DNA of 64,000 bases from UBA1205 sp045534635. Its GTDB lineage: Bacteria; Bacteroidota; Bacteroidia; Bacteroidales; WCHB1-69. A program made the position numbers and the translations under genes. The stretch is taken from contig JAZSKB010000042.1 in the NCBI GenBank assembly GCA_045534635.1, positions 1 through 64,000 on the forward strand. Reading direction: 5' to 3'. How positions within the stretch are numbered: position 1 is the stretch's first letter; each line of letters begins with the position of its first letter. Positions 53,362-62,918 of the stretch are shown piece by piece. A model generated the notes under the pieces. That model was not told the DNA's origin and ran no database searches. It worked only from the letters and a program-made list of their open reading frames with translations.

Positions 53362-53435
53362 GGTTCCGTAGCTCAGCTGGATAGAGCAACTGCCTTCTAA
53401 GCAGTAGGTCCTGCGTTCGAATCGCAGCGGAATCA
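53362..53435 (+). tRNA. tRNA-Arg(TCT)
   Basis: Acceptor GGTTCCG pairs with CGGAATC, the D-arm is GCTCAGCTGGATAGAGC, the anticodon stem ACTGC/GCAGT encloses CTTCTAA with anticodon TCT, and GTTCGAATC forms the T-loop. The 3' CCA is not encoded. Confidence 0.95.
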
Positions 53436-53440
53436 CAAAG

Positions 53441-53472
53441 AAACACACAATTATTTACATAGTTGTGTGTTT
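53441..53472 (+). terminator. Terminator of the tRNA-Arg gene
   Basis: AAACACACAA and TTGTGTGTTT form a ten-base stem followed by T residues, five bases after the tRNA. The rest of 53473-53650 is AT-rich with no gene seen. Confidence 0.7.
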
Positions 53473-53653
53473 TTTATTACCAAACTCTCTATTTCTTTTT
53501 TAATAAAATCTACAGATTTCAAATCAATCTTATGTATTTATTATCAATAATTTGCAAAAGCTGAAACTCATTTTATCTGATTAAAAAATAAACAACATGA
53601 ATAATTATTAGAAATCATTAACTTGACAAATACAGAAATTCGTAAAAAAATGT

Positions 53654-53662
53654 TACCTTTGC
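53654..53662 (+). promoter_or_regulatory. -7 box TACCTTTGC for the GGGPS-like unit
   Basis: TAnnTTTGC match 45 bases upstream of the ATG at 53708. It probably drives the four genes to ychF. Confidence 0.55.
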
Positions 53663-53707
53663 AAAGCAAAAATAAAAAGAAATATCTAAATAAATGACAA
53701 TAGAAAA

Positions 53708-54430
53708 ATGAGTGTCAAAACGTTATTAGAAAACGGTAAACGTAAGATTGCATGGCTATGCGATCCAGATAAGACAAATGGAGATTCTCTCCTTTACACT
53801 GCTAAAATTGCTCAAGAAGCAGATGTTGATATTATTTTAGTTGGCGGCAGTCATTTACAACAAGGAAAAATAGAACAATGCATCAACACTATCAAAAGTG
53901 TTTGCAATATACCAATAACACTTTTCCCCGGAAATAGTATGCAAATATGCAACCATGCAGATGCAATCTTATTTTTATCGCTTATTTCTGGTCGCAATGC
54001 TGACTTATTAATCGGTCAACATGTAAACGTTGCATATCAATTGCATGAAAGCAACATGGAAGTAATACCAACAGGCTATATGCTCATTGATAGTGGACAA
54101 CCAACAAGCGTTAGTTATATTAGCAACACAATGCCTATCCCAAGAGATAAAACAGATATTGCTGTAAGTACTGCATTGGCAGGAAAATTATTGGGATTAC
54201 AAGCCATTTATTTAGAAGCAGGAAGTGGAGCATCTCTCACTGTTCCATATAGAATGATAAAAGCGATAAAAGAAAAAGTTCAACTTCCTCTTATCGTTGG
54301 AGGAGGAATTTGTAACATCCATACCGCAAGAAGTATTGTACAAAGTGGTGCAGATATGATAGTTATTGGCAACGCTGTTGAAGAAAATCCAAAATGTCTA
54401 TTAGAAATCGCACCTCTTATCAAAAACTAA
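53708..54430 (+). CDS. Geranylgeranylglyceryl phosphate synthase-family protein
   Basis: A 240-residue TIM-barrel prenyltransferase. IAWLCDPDKTNGDSLL at the start, IILVGGSHLQQGKIE, LFPGNSMQICNHADAILFLSLISGRNADLLIG, and the late LPLIVGGGICNIHTARSIVQSGADMIVIGNAVEE match the GGGPS/PcrB family. In Archaea it makes the first ether-lipid bond; in Bacteroidota the homologue also joins prenyl diphosphate to glycerol-1-phosphate. Chain length and physiological role here are unknown. It is the first gene of a unit with a Fur-family regulator. Confidence 0.85.
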   Translation: MSVKTLLENGKRKIAWLCDPDKTNGDSLLYTAKIAQEADVDIILVGGSHLQQGKIEQCINTIKSVCNIPITLFPGNSMQICNHADAILFLSLISGRNADLLIGQHVNVAYQLHESNMEVIPTGYMLIDSGQPTSVSYISNTMPIPRDKTDIAVSTALAGKLLGLQAIYLEAGSGASLTVPYRMIKAIKEKVQLPLIVGGGICNIHTARSIVQSGADMIVIGNAVEENPKCLLEIAPLIKN

Positions 54431-54437
54431 CATAATT

Positions 54438-54890
54438 ATGACAGAAAAACAAACAAAAGAAATGGAAAAAAAATCATACATATCCAGACTATGTATTTAT
54501 TTGGGTATCAATGGTTTTAGCCAAACTTCAGAACGTCGTGCTATCGCTGAAGCCATTGCAGATTTTGACAAACATTTCACTATTCACGATTTACAATCTT
54601 ATCTACAAAACAACAAATATCATATAAGTCTTGCAACTTTGTACAACAATATTAATCTAATGATAAATGCTGGTTTGGTAAATAAGTATCAATTCTCTAC
54701 AAATGGTCAACCTTATTACGAAAAATGTCTTGATAATCAAAGACATAACCATATATACAACATAAAAAGCAAAGAATTAATAGAATTTTCAGACCCAAAA
54801 ATTTCGGAAATCATTACAGATATCGAACAAAAATACAATTTAAAAGTATTACAACATAGTTTTATAATTTACGTAGAAAATAACAATTAA
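54438..54890 (+). CDS. Fur-family transcriptional regulator
   Basis: A 150-residue protein with the winged-helix pattern of the family: RRAIAEAIADFDKHFTIHDLQSYLQN, ISLATLYNNINLMINAGLVNKYQF, then NHIYNIKSKELIEFSDPKI in the regulatory part. Two CxxC zinc pairs usual in Fur and Zur are absent, with only one cysteine remaining near position 98, so metal binding must rely on His and acidic residues. It follows the GGGPS-like gene by seven bases and precedes the NifU-like gene by twelve. Confidence 0.82.
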   Translation: MTEKQTKEMEKKSYISRLCIYLGINGFSQTSERRAIAEAIADFDKHFTIHDLQSYLQNNKYHISLATLYNNINLMINAGLVNKYQFSTNGQPYYEKCLDNQRHNHIYNIKSKELIEFSDPKISEIITDIEQKYNLKVLQHSFIIYVENNN

Positions 54891-54902
54891 ATCAAAATAA
54901 TT

Positions 54903-55148
54903 ATGGAAGCATCAATCAGAGCAAAAGTAGAACACATTATCAATCAAATTCGTCCACAATTACAAGGCGACGGTGGAGATATTCGTTTAGTTGATGTATT
55001 AGAAAATGGTACAGTTCTCGTGGAATTACAAGGAGCATGTGGTTCATGCCCTCATAGTCGTATGACTTTGAAAAATGGTGTTGAAAATGTGCTTAAACAA
55101 TACATTCCTGAGATTGACCATGTTGAAGACATCAATCTCGGATTTTAA
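54903..55148 (+). CDS. NifU-like (Nfu) Fe-S scaffold domain protein
   Basis: An 81-residue protein made only of the NifU C-terminal domain: IRPQLQGDGGDIRLVDV and the CxxC cluster ligands in GACGSCPHSRMTLKNGVENVL. It carries Fe-S clusters to target proteins. The neighbouring Fur-family gene and sufS 3 kb upstream fit an Fe-S context. Confidence 0.92.
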   Translation: MEASIRAKVEHIINQIRPQLQGDGGDIRLVDVLENGTVLVELQGACGSCPHSRMTLKNGVENVLKQYIPEIDHVEDINLGF

Positions 55149-55175
55149 TTATTCATCAGAAAAAAATATAATTTT

Positions 55176-56270
55176 ATGGGATTAAAATGTGGTATTGTTG
55201 GCATTACCAATTCTGGAAAAACAACATTATTCAATTGTATAAGCAATACTAAAGCTCAAGTTACCAATTTTGCATTCAGTACGGGAAAATCCAATATTGG
55301 AATATGCGATATTCCTGATTTACGATTGACGGAAATCAACAAAATAGTTCCCGCAGATAAACTTGTACCTGCTACTGTTGAAATTGTTGATATTCCGGGA
55401 CTTACAAAGGGAGCAAGTAGCGGAGAAGGTATTGGTAATGCCTTTTTGGCAGATATACGTCTTTGCGATGCTCTTATACATGTTTTGCGATGTTTCGACG
55501 ATGACAATTTGATGCATATTGATGGCACTGTTAATCCAGTTAGAGACATTGAAACCGTTGATTTAGAATTGCAAATAAAAGATTTAGAACAAATTGAACG
55601 AAAAATTCAAAAAGTAGAAAAAGCCGCTAAAGTTGGTGATAAAGACGCTCGTATGCAATTGGATGTGCTTAATAAATACAAAAATCATTTAGAAAATTTC
55701 CAAAATGTACGCACTCTTGACACTAATGATGTTGAAAAATCTGTTGTCGCCGATATGATGTTGCTAACTGCTAAACAATGTATCTATGTTTGCAATATTG
55801 ACGAAAAATCGGCACTTACTGGCAATGCTTATTCTGCTGCCGTAAAAGATTTTTTAAAAGACCAAAATGCTGTTGTTTTAGAAATTGCGGGAAAATTAGA
55901 AGCGGAAATTGCAGAATTGGCTCCAGAAGACCAAACTCTATTTTTAGAAGATGTTGGTTTGACCGAACCGGGAGTAAACAAATTACTTCGTGCCGCATAC
56001 AAATCTTTAAATTTAATTTCTTTTTTCACTATCGGAGGAAAAGAAAATCGTGCTTGGACTATCACTCACGGAATGACCGCTCCTCAAGCAGCTGGTGTTA
56101 TTCATAGCGACCTTGAACGTGGATTTATCCGTGCTGAAGTTATCAAATACGATGATATTATAAAATATGGCTCCGAACTTAAATGCAAAGAATCTGGAAA
56201 ATTAGCCGTTGAAGGTAAAAATTACATTGTTGAAGATGGTGATATTTTACACATTAGATTCAACGTATAA
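55176..56270 (+). CDS. ychF: Obg-like ATPase YchF
   Basis: A 364-residue P-loop protein that binds ATP rather than GTP. G1 is GITNSGKTTLFNCIS, G3 is DIPGLTKGASSGEGIGNAFL, and the NMxD-like G4 is the usual divergent sequence. A coiled-coil insert covers residues about 130-165, and the C-terminal TGS domain has FFTIGGKENRAWTITHGMTAPQAAGVIHSDLERGFIRAEVI. It binds ribosomes and is redox sensitive in other bacteria. Confidence 0.95.
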   Translation: MGLKCGIVGITNSGKTTLFNCISNTKAQVTNFAFSTGKSNIGICDIPDLRLTEINKIVPADKLVPATVEIVDIPGLTKGASSGEGIGNAFLADIRLCDALIHVLRCFDDDNLMHIDGTVNPVRDIETVDLELQIKDLEQIERKIQKVEKAAKVGDKDARMQLDVLNKYKNHLENFQNVRTLDTNDVEKSVVADMMLLTAKQCIYVCNIDEKSALTGNAYSAAVKDFLKDQNAVVLEIAGKLEAEIAELAPEDQTLFLEDVGLTEPGVNKLLRAAYKSLNLISFFTIGGKENRAWTITHGMTAPQAAGVIHSDLERGFIRAEVIKYDDIIKYGSELKCKESGKLAVEGKNYIVEDGDILHIRFNV

Positions 56271-56357
56271 TACTGTATATCAATAAATAATACTTTTAAC
56301 AACTATTTTTAAAAAACTTTGTTGTTAAAAAGGAGATTGATTTTACAAAAAAAGTAT

Positions 56358-56366
56358 TACCTTTGC
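56358..56366 (+). promoter_or_regulatory. -7 box TACCTTTGC
   Basis: TAnnTTTGC match 42 bases upstream of the envelope-protein gene at 56409. Confidence 0.55.
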
Positions 56367-56408
56367 TAATTGATTTATATGTTTTATTCACTTAAAAAAT
56401 AAAATTTA

Positions 56409-58847
56409 ATGATGATAAATATCAATCGTTTTTTAAAAAATAGCATTCTTTTATTGCTTTCTTTCAATTGTATCGTTGTTGCGGCACAACAAACAACTAC
56501 TTACGATAATTTTGATGCAAGTAGTCTTACTGCTACCAACAAAAAATTTGGTTGGAATTTTAATCCTATTGAATACGACCCAGAAATTTTGTATTCTTGT
56601 GTTAATGCTGTTGCTAATTATGCTCGCCAAATATATAAAAATGCTGATAGCCTTACACCTAACGAATCATTGACCAATGCAGCAGAAATCCAAGCCTCTT
56701 TTATGGCAAAAGAAGAAGAACGGACACACGAAAACGTTGTTTCAGCCCTTAAAACTCCACAATTGAGAGGAGTCAGTGTTGGTGCAACTAAACGTGTAAA
56801 CGAACTTATTACCAGAGTAAAAGCGACAAAAGGTATAGAAGATTATTCTTATCTTGATGTTGCTACCGAAACTATACTTTCTTTGCTAAAAAATAAAAAA
56901 ACTGAATCTACAATTTTAGATAAACAATACACTTTTGTTGGTATTGGTTGTGCTGTAGATGCTTTCAATAGATATTGCTATTTTTCTATCGTTTTAGGAA
57001 ACGATTTATCATTCAATCAAGGTGTGGTCGCTTATAAAAACACAACCTACACCAGAAAAGCTTATGGTTTAAAACCTTACGACGAAAAAATTTGTCGTAA
57101 ATGTCAAACCAGAAATATTGAACTTTTACAAAAATACATTGAAGTTAAAGGAAATGATATTTATTTCAATCACCCTAACGTTAAAGAATTAAAACGCATT
57201 ATCGGAAAAGATAAAGACGGATTGACTATTGATATTGTACAACATAAACAATATCCTTGCAATAGCAGTTCCAACGATGTCGATTACAATTACCCTAATC
57301 GTGGCATTATGTTCAAGTATATGACTTTCCCAAAAATGCTCAAAAAGAACGAAAACAAAGATTCTAAAGATAAATCTTTACGCGTTTTCTTGGGAACAAT
57401 TCCTAATACTGTTGATGGTCAATACGATATAAATCTTATTCTTATTAAAGAATCTTCTATTTGTAAAACCATTGTAAAAACAGACATAAAAGGTGTTTCC
57501 GTTGATTACAATGCAAAAACAAGTCTTATTGCTGATGACAACGGAGTTACTACCACTATTAATTATATTCCTAAACCAGAAAAAACCGTTTTAGAATTCA
57601 ATATCCCTTTTGAACAATCAAAATCAACTTACGAACAAAAAGATATAAAACCCTTTATTGATGCTTTAAACGAATCTAAATTTATCATTGATAGCATTAA
57701 TATTATAGCATTTACATCGTTTGAAGGAGATGAAACATTAAATTTTAATTTACAAAAGAAACGTTCTGAAAGTATTGTTAAGGTAATAGAACAAATGCAA
57801 AATAAAGATATACCTTACGCTATTGAACAAAACGACGGTTGGGATTTATTTGTTAAAGATATTCCTTCTGAATATAAATATTTAACTGAAGAATCTAAAA
57901 CTAATGCAAAAAATGCTCTTCGTAATTCCAAAATAAAATCAGAACTTGAACCAATTTTGGAAAAACATCGCTTTGCAAATGTGAAATTATTTGCAACTTA
58001 CGACATTAGTACAAATAAAAACGAACAAGATTTTATTACCAATAAATTCAATCGTTGCTTAAAAAATGGAGACCTTGCAATGGCTTTTGCTATTCAAAAA
58101 TTTATGATTAAACGCGTTGAAGAAGGAAAATATTCTCGTTATCAAGTTCAAAACCTTGAAATTCCAGAAAATGCAAAAATGTTACCTTTCCTTACCAATA
58201 AATATTATATGTTATCTTTCTTTGGTTTAAGCGATGAAGATAAACAAAAAATCGCTAATTTAGAAAAGTTAGACAACAAAAATGTTATCTGCGAATTCAA
58301 CGCATTGTGTTGCAATATCAATAATTTAGAAATTTCTGATGCTGGACAAATTGCAACCCGACAAAGTAAAATTGACAAATTTTACAACAATGCTGTCGGT
58401 AGAGCAAACATCAATAAAGTTGATGCCTTAAATATTGCTTTTCAATACAAAATATTGGATTTTATCAATTCTAACGAAAATCCTGACGAAGCATTAATGG
58501 AAACCACTTACGAAAAAATCAAATCCATTGCATTGTCCAATATTAACGATTGGAAAAAGGCTTACGAAGTAGCTTCTTCTTTTATTGAATATGGTGATTA
58601 TGAATTTGCTCGTTCTGTTATGGACCCTTACATTTCCGATGATAATGTTAGCGAAGATTTTATTTTTACTTATCTCAATCTTTACAGCATTGACGAAACC
58701 ACCTATACTTCTAAAAAATTTGACTTAGCCTGTAAATTGGCAGCACAGAAAAATAGAACTCGTTTTTGCTCAGAAATAAAAACTTATTCCTATCTCATTC
58801 GCGAAAATGTAGAAGCAAAAAATATAATATGCAACGAATGTAAATAA
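56409..58847 (+). CDS. Large exported protein with CAP-like and OmpA-like segments
   Basis: An 812-residue protein with a signal peptide (ILLLLSFNCIVVAAQ). Residues about 60-200 (NAVANYARQIYKNADSLTPNESLTNAAEIQA, then FVGIGCAVDAFNRYCYFSIVLG) resemble a CAP/SCP fold. Residues about 400-470 (LEFNIPFEQSKSTYEQKDIKPFIDAL, IIAFTSFEGDETLNFNLQKKRSESIVKVIEQ) have the layout of an OmpA-type peptidoglycan-binding domain. The rest is helical and unassigned, ending IICNECK. I do not recognise the full architecture. It starts its own unit and is followed nine bases later by DUF1599. Confidence 0.65.
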   Translation: MMININRFLKNSILLLLSFNCIVVAAQQTTTYDNFDASSLTATNKKFGWNFNPIEYDPEILYSCVNAVANYARQIYKNADSLTPNESLTNAAEIQASFMAKEEERTHENVVSALKTPQLRGVSVGATKRVNELITRVKATKGIEDYSYLDVATETILSLLKNKKTESTILDKQYTFVGIGCAVDAFNRYCYFSIVLGNDLSFNQGVVAYKNTTYTRKAYGLKPYDEKICRKCQTRNIELLQKYIEVKGNDIYFNHPNVKELKRIIGKDKDGLTIDIVQHKQYPCNSSSNDVDYNYPNRGIMFKYMTFPKMLKKNENKDSKDKSLRVFLGTIPNTVDGQYDINLILIKESSICKTIVKTDIKGVSVDYNAKTSLIADDNGVTTTINYIPKPEKTVLEFNIPFEQSKSTYEQKDIKPFIDALNESKFIIDSINIIAFTSFEGDETLNFNLQKKRSESIVKVIEQMQNKDIPYAIEQNDGWDLFVKDIPSEYKYLTEESKTNAKNALRNSKIKSELEPILEKHRFANVKLFATYDISTNKNEQDFITNKFNRCLKNGDLAMAFAIQKFMIKRVEEGKYSRYQVQNLEIPENAKMLPFLTNKYYMLSFFGLSDEDKQKIANLEKLDNKNVICEFNALCCNINNLEISDAGQIATRQSKIDKFYNNAVGRANINKVDALNIAFQYKILDFINSNENPDEALMETTYEKIKSIALSNINDWKKAYEVASSFIEYGDYEFARSVMDPYISDDNVSEDFIFTYLNLYSIDETTYTSKKFDLACKLAAQKNRTRFCSEIKTYSYLIRENVEAKNIICNECK

Positions 58848-58856
58848 GTTAAAGTT

Positions 58857-59417
58857 ATGACCAACACTCTACAAGAATTTGACGAAATTATTGCTACGTG
58901 CAAAGATTTGTTTATAAAAAAAATGCACGATTATAGCACTTCGTGGAGAATTTTACGTCCTTCTTCGGTTACCGACCAAATTTCTATAAAAGCACAACGC
59001 ATCAGAAACATAGAAGAGACTGGTAATCAACTTGTTAGCGACAATATCGAAAGTGAATTCATTGGCATTGTCAATTACGCTGTTATGGCACAAATTCAAC
59101 TTGAAAAGAAAGCAGCCTCTATGCAAGAATACAAAATGAATGCTTCTGATGTTATCGCTCTCTACGACAAATACACTCAAAAAGCAAAACAATTGCTTTC
59201 CAACAAAAACCACGATTACAACGAAGCGTGGCGTGATATGAGAATCAGTTCTATTACCGATATTATCATTGTTAAATTGTTAAGAATAAAACAAATAGAA
59301 GACAACAATGAAAAATGTTTGGTATCCGAAGGCTTAGATGCCAATTATTATGATATTTTTAATTATGCTATTTTTGCTCTTATCAAACTAAAAGAAGAAA
59401 AACATGATTTACAATAG
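58857..59417 (+). CDS. DUF1599 protein with two tandem repeats
   Basis: A 186-residue soluble protein in which the same unit occurs twice: KDLFIKKMHDYSTSWRILRPSSVTDQI with IKAQRIRNIEE, and KQLLSNKNHDYNEAWRDMRISSITDII with VKLLRIKQIED. This is the DUF1599 family, found across Bacteroidota beside a DoxX-like membrane gene. Function unknown. Its end overlaps the DoxX gene by 14 bases. Confidence 0.85.
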   Translation: MTNTLQEFDEIIATCKDLFIKKMHDYSTSWRILRPSSVTDQISIKAQRIRNIEETGNQLVSDNIESEFIGIVNYAVMAQIQLEKKAASMQEYKMNASDVIALYDKYTQKAKQLLSNKNHDYNEAWRDMRISSITDIIIVKLLRIKQIEDNNEKCLVSEGLDANYYDIFNYAIFALIKLKEEKHDLQ

Positions 59418-60771
59418 AAAAGAAAAAAAGGATATCGTTTATTTTTTACGCCATTTTTCAAGAATACTTATTGGCGTTTTGTTTATTTTTTCAGGATATG
59501 TCAAAATGGTTGACCCTTTTGGATTTGGGTTAAAAATTGAAGAATATTTTGTTTCTTTCGGTCTCAATTTCATGACTCCCACTAGTCTATTTTTTGCTGG
59601 TTGTGCCATTTTAGCAGAATTTTTATTAGGTTGGGCTCTATTACTCAATATTCAAATGAAAATTACATCTTGGATATTACTTTTATTTATGGGATTTTTT
59701 ACCATATTAACTTGTTGGTTAGCCTATGCTCACGACATTCTTAAAGTCGTAAACAACCTTTTGGGAACTAATTACGAAATCTTTATTGTTACAGATTGTG
59801 GGTGTTTCGGTGATTTTATCAAACTTACCAATCACCAAACATTTTACAAAAATCTAATCTTTTTATTCTTTACATTAATCATCTTTCAACAAAGAAATAA
59901 ATTCAAAAATCATGCTTGGTACTATATCACAGAATGGGGACCTTTAGTATTAGTTGCTGGTTTTGGTATTTTCACTATGATTCACTGTCTTCGTCACGAA
60001 CCTTGGCATGATTTCCGTCCTTGGAATATTGGGAAATTCATCGCTGCTGAAACCTATAGTGTCGCTCCTGAAATGGATATTGTTTTTATTTACCAAAACA
60101 ATAACGACCATTCTAAACGCGAAATCTCTATGGAACAATTAACTCAAATGGCTGAAGATAGCACAGCTTACGCTGATTTAGAAAACAATTACACTTTTGT
60201 TGATAGAAAAGAAATTATAGTTACTCCCGGTATAAATGCTCGTCTTGCTGATTTTTCAATCACAGAACCATCTCAAAATGTTGACATTAAAGATATGGTT
60301 ATCAACCAAAAAGACTATAATTTCATCATATTCTTGCGAGATATGACAAAACTTAAAGCTCAACAACTCATTAATATAAAACAACTTATCAACGATTGTA
60401 ATGTAAAAAATATAAATTATATCGTATTAACTGGAAATACTTACAATATCGCTGATAGTCTAAAACAAGTTCTAAACTTAAATTGCGATTTATATTTTTG
60501 TGATATGACACCTATGAAAACCGCAATCAGAAACAATGCTGGTGTTATTATGCTCAAAAATGGTTATATTATGGACAAATGGGCTTTCCGTGATGTCCCT
60601 ACTCTCAATGATATTTTAATCAATATGCCTCAATATGAGCAACAACTTCAAAAATATATACAAAAACAACCACCTATTCTTTCTCAAGAAAATACTTTAC
60701 CAAATAATAACGAAACTCTGACAACCGAACAAACTACTGATAATTATTCAGATTCAACTTACGATAATTAA
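59404..60771 (+). CDS. DoxX/MauE-like membrane protein (BT_3928 type)
   Basis: A 455-residue protein. The N-terminal about 180 residues hold four transmembrane helices of the DoxX-like redox-associated type (FSRILIGVLFIFSGYVKMVDPFGFG, then ILAEFLLGWALLL and a cysteine-containing VTDCGCFGDFIKL). The C-terminal half is soluble and has a thioredoxin-like layout without a CxxC. DUF1599 and this gene are a conserved pair in the phylum. Function is unknown; a role in membrane redox or quinone chemistry is suggested by the family. Confidence 0.82.
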   Translation: MIYNRKEKKDIVYFLRHFSRILIGVLFIFSGYVKMVDPFGFGLKIEEYFVSFGLNFMTPTSLFFAGCAILAEFLLGWALLLNIQMKITSWILLLFMGFFTILTCWLAYAHDILKVVNNLLGTNYEIFIVTDCGCFGDFIKLTNHQTFYKNLIFLFFTLIIFQQRNKFKNHAWYYITEWGPLVLVAGFGIFTMIHCLRHEPWHDFRPWNIGKFIAAETYSVAPEMDIVFIYQNNNDHSKREISMEQLTQMAEDSTAYADLENNYTFVDRKEIIVTPGINARLADFSITEPSQNVDIKDMVINQKDYNFIIFLRDMTKLKAQQLINIKQLINDCNVKNINYIVLTGNTYNIADSLKQVLNLNCDLYFCDMTPMKTAIRNNAGVIMLKNGYIMDKWAFRDVPTLNDILINMPQYEQQLQKYIQKQPPILSQENTLPNNNETLTTEQTTDNYSDSTYDN

Positions 60772-60775
60772 TATT

Positions 60776-61621
60776 ATGACTGACAAAAATATTTCTACAT
60801 CTAATAATATTATAATAGATAACGACAAACAATTAGCTTATGCTATTAATGTCATGCAGGCAAAAATTACTGCATACATTTTAGATAATAATATTAAATC
60901 TTTGATTTTGGGTATATCTGGTGGAATAGATAGTGCTTTTGCTGCTGCTCTATTACGCCCTGTTTGTGACAATACCAATACAAAACTTATCGGAAGAAGC
61001 ATCACTATTGAGACTAACAAAGCTGAAGAAATCAACAGAGCAAATGCTATCGGTATGCTATTTTGTCATGATTACAAATATCTTGACCATACTGATATTT
61101 ACTTAAAATACAAAACACTCCTTCCTAATATTGACGATTCGCATTTGTCAAAATTAAGAATGGGTAATGCTAAAGCAAGATTTCGTATGATGGCTTTATA
61201 CGATTTGGCTCAACTTAACAAAGGCATTGTCATCGCTACAGACAATTATACAGAATATCTTACAGGATTTTGGACTATTCATGGTGATGTTGGCGATTAT
61301 GCACCTTTTATAAATCTTTGGAAAACGGAAGTTTACAATTGTGCCAAATATTTATGCAAAAAACTTCCTCAAGAACAATCTCAAGCGTTGATAAATTGTG
61401 TCAATGCCATTCCTACCGATGGATTAGGTATTTCCAATTCCGATTTAGACCAACTTGGAGCAAATAACTATCAAGAAGTTGACAATTTACTAATTCAGTA
61501 TTTGTCGGGAAACATCGAAAACGAAAATCATTCTGTTATTGAAAGGCATAAATGTAGCGACTATAAACGAAAAATTCCTATCACTATCAATCGTTCTATG
61601 CTCTTATTTAAGGAAGATTAA
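60776..61621 (+). CDS. nadE: NAD synthetase, ammonia-type
   Basis: Amidates nicotinic-acid adenine dinucleotide to NAD using ATP. The 281-residue protein has the PP-loop LGISGGIDSAFAAALL, then KARFRMMALYDLAQ, ATDNYTEYLTGFWTIHGDVGDYAPF and TDGLGISNSDLDQLG. There is no N-terminal glutaminase domain, so ammonia is the nitrogen source. The start lies four bases after the DoxX-like gene. Confidence 0.9.
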   Translation: MTDKNISTSNNIIIDNDKQLAYAINVMQAKITAYILDNNIKSLILGISGGIDSAFAAALLRPVCDNTNTKLIGRSITIETNKAEEINRANAIGMLFCHDYKYLDHTDIYLKYKTLLPNIDDSHLSKLRMGNAKARFRMMALYDLAQLNKGIVIATDNYTEYLTGFWTIHGDVGDYAPFINLWKTEVYNCAKYLCKKLPQEQSQALINCVNAIPTDGLGISNSDLDQLGANNYQEVDNLLIQYLSGNIENENHSVIERHKCSDYKRKIPITINRSMLLFKED

Positions 61622-61763
61622 ATAGGGATTTATTTCAAAAAAAAATTTAAAATCATTCTAAATTTTAAACATAAATACATATGTATCAAGAAAATAAAAA
61701 CACAAACAATACAATGTGATAAAAAAGTTCTTGAATATATGCTATTTATAAAGTAAAAATTGC

Positions 61764-61771
61764 TAATTTTG
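61764..61771 (+). promoter_or_regulatory. -7-like box TAATTTTG for the porP-porK operon
   Basis: TAnnTTTG match about 90 bases before the porP-like ATG in a 239-base gap that holds no gene. The distance to the start is long, so a closer promoter may exist. Confidence 0.35.
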
Positions 61772-61860
61772 AATTTCAAAAATCTCAATAGCATTTATTC
61801 GTTATAAGAGATTTTTAAAGAATATAAAATATTTATTATAAACGTGACAATCAGATATTT

Positions 61861-62886
61861 ATGATGAGAAAGAGATTTTATATTTTGATTATCTTTACCA
61901 TTGCATCTTTGGGTGCTTTTGCTCAACAAGACCCACAATTTACGCAATATATGTACACATTGCTACCGATAAATCCTGGTTTTACTGGTACTGGTGGCAT
62001 TTGTGCAACACTTAATTTTCGACAACAATGGGCAGGATTAAAAGAAATAGACCCTCTTTCCGACCCTAACAATCCAACCGTTTACAACGTATCACCTCGT
62101 GATATTATGGCAACAATACATGCTCCTATTAAAGCATTACATGGTGGATTGGGGTTAACAGTTTATAATGATGCTTATGGACATCAAAGCGATATTATGG
62201 TTAAATTGGCTTACGCTTTTCGTATGAATATAGGACCAGGAAATTTAGGCATCGGGCTTGATGTTGACTTTCTTAGCAGAAAAATGAAAGACAATTTTTG
62301 GGAAGGTCGAAGCGGGGACCCTAATATTGTTAATAAAATAAAAGGTGTAAACGATATGTATGTAGATTTAGGATTCGGTGCATATTATCAAGTTCCAGAT
62401 AAATGGTATGCAGGAATTAGTGCTACTCAATTAATATCCAGTATCGGTGGTGATAAAGCAAAACAAGAATTTGGGCGTCACTTTTATGCTGTTGGTGGAT
62501 ATAATTTTACACTACCTTCTAATCCTAATTGGATACTAAAACCAAGTGCTTTACTTAAAACTGATTTTAAATCAGTTCAATTTGATGCAACTTTATTAGC
62601 TGATTGGAATAATGGATTATTATGGTTCGGAGCAAGTTATCGTATTGAAGATTGCGTAGCATTACTTGTAGGGTCCAAACCATTTATTAACTCTAGTTCT
62701 CCTATTCGTGGATTAGAGATTGGTATTTCATACGATATAACGACTTCTAAACTTATAAATGAAGGCAGAAGTTTTGGTGGACCAGAAATAATGTTAAAAT
62801 ATTGCTTCAAAATTGTAACAAATCCGACAATTTATGGGTATAAGGGTACAAGATTGTTAGGCAATAAGCCTATCGAATATAGGTAA
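61861..62886 (+). CDS. PorP/SprF family type IX secretion membrane protein
   Basis: A 341-residue outer-membrane protein with a signal peptide (FYILIIFTIASLGAFAQ) followed at once by the family signature QDPQFTQYMYTLLPINPGFTGTGGICATLNFRQQWAGL. Beta-barrel strands make up the rest. PorP/SprF proteins are needed for type IX secretion and, in gliding species, for surface adhesin export. porK follows 32 bases later, as in the usual porP-K-L-M-N order. Confidence 0.9.
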   Translation: MMRKRFYILIIFTIASLGAFAQQDPQFTQYMYTLLPINPGFTGTGGICATLNFRQQWAGLKEIDPLSDPNNPTVYNVSPRDIMATIHAPIKALHGGLGLTVYNDAYGHQSDIMVKLAYAFRMNIGPGNLGIGLDVDFLSRKMKDNFWEGRSGDPNIVNKIKGVNDMYVDLGFGAYYQVPDKWYAGISATQLISSIGGDKAKQEFGRHFYAVGGYNFTLPSNPNWILKPSALLKTDFKSVQFDATLLADWNNGLLWFGASYRIEDCVALLVGSKPFINSSSPIRGLEIGISYDITTSKLINEGRSFGGPEIMLKYCFKIVTNPTIYGYKGTRLLGNKPIEYR

Positions 62887-62918
62887 CATTCTAATAACTT
62901 AATAGTAGAAACAAAAAT

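Noticed and set aside
49743..53435. tRNA genes as integration sites
   Set aside because: Neither tRNA-Pro nor tRNA-Arg borders foreign-looking DNA, and no duplicated tRNA 3' end was seen.
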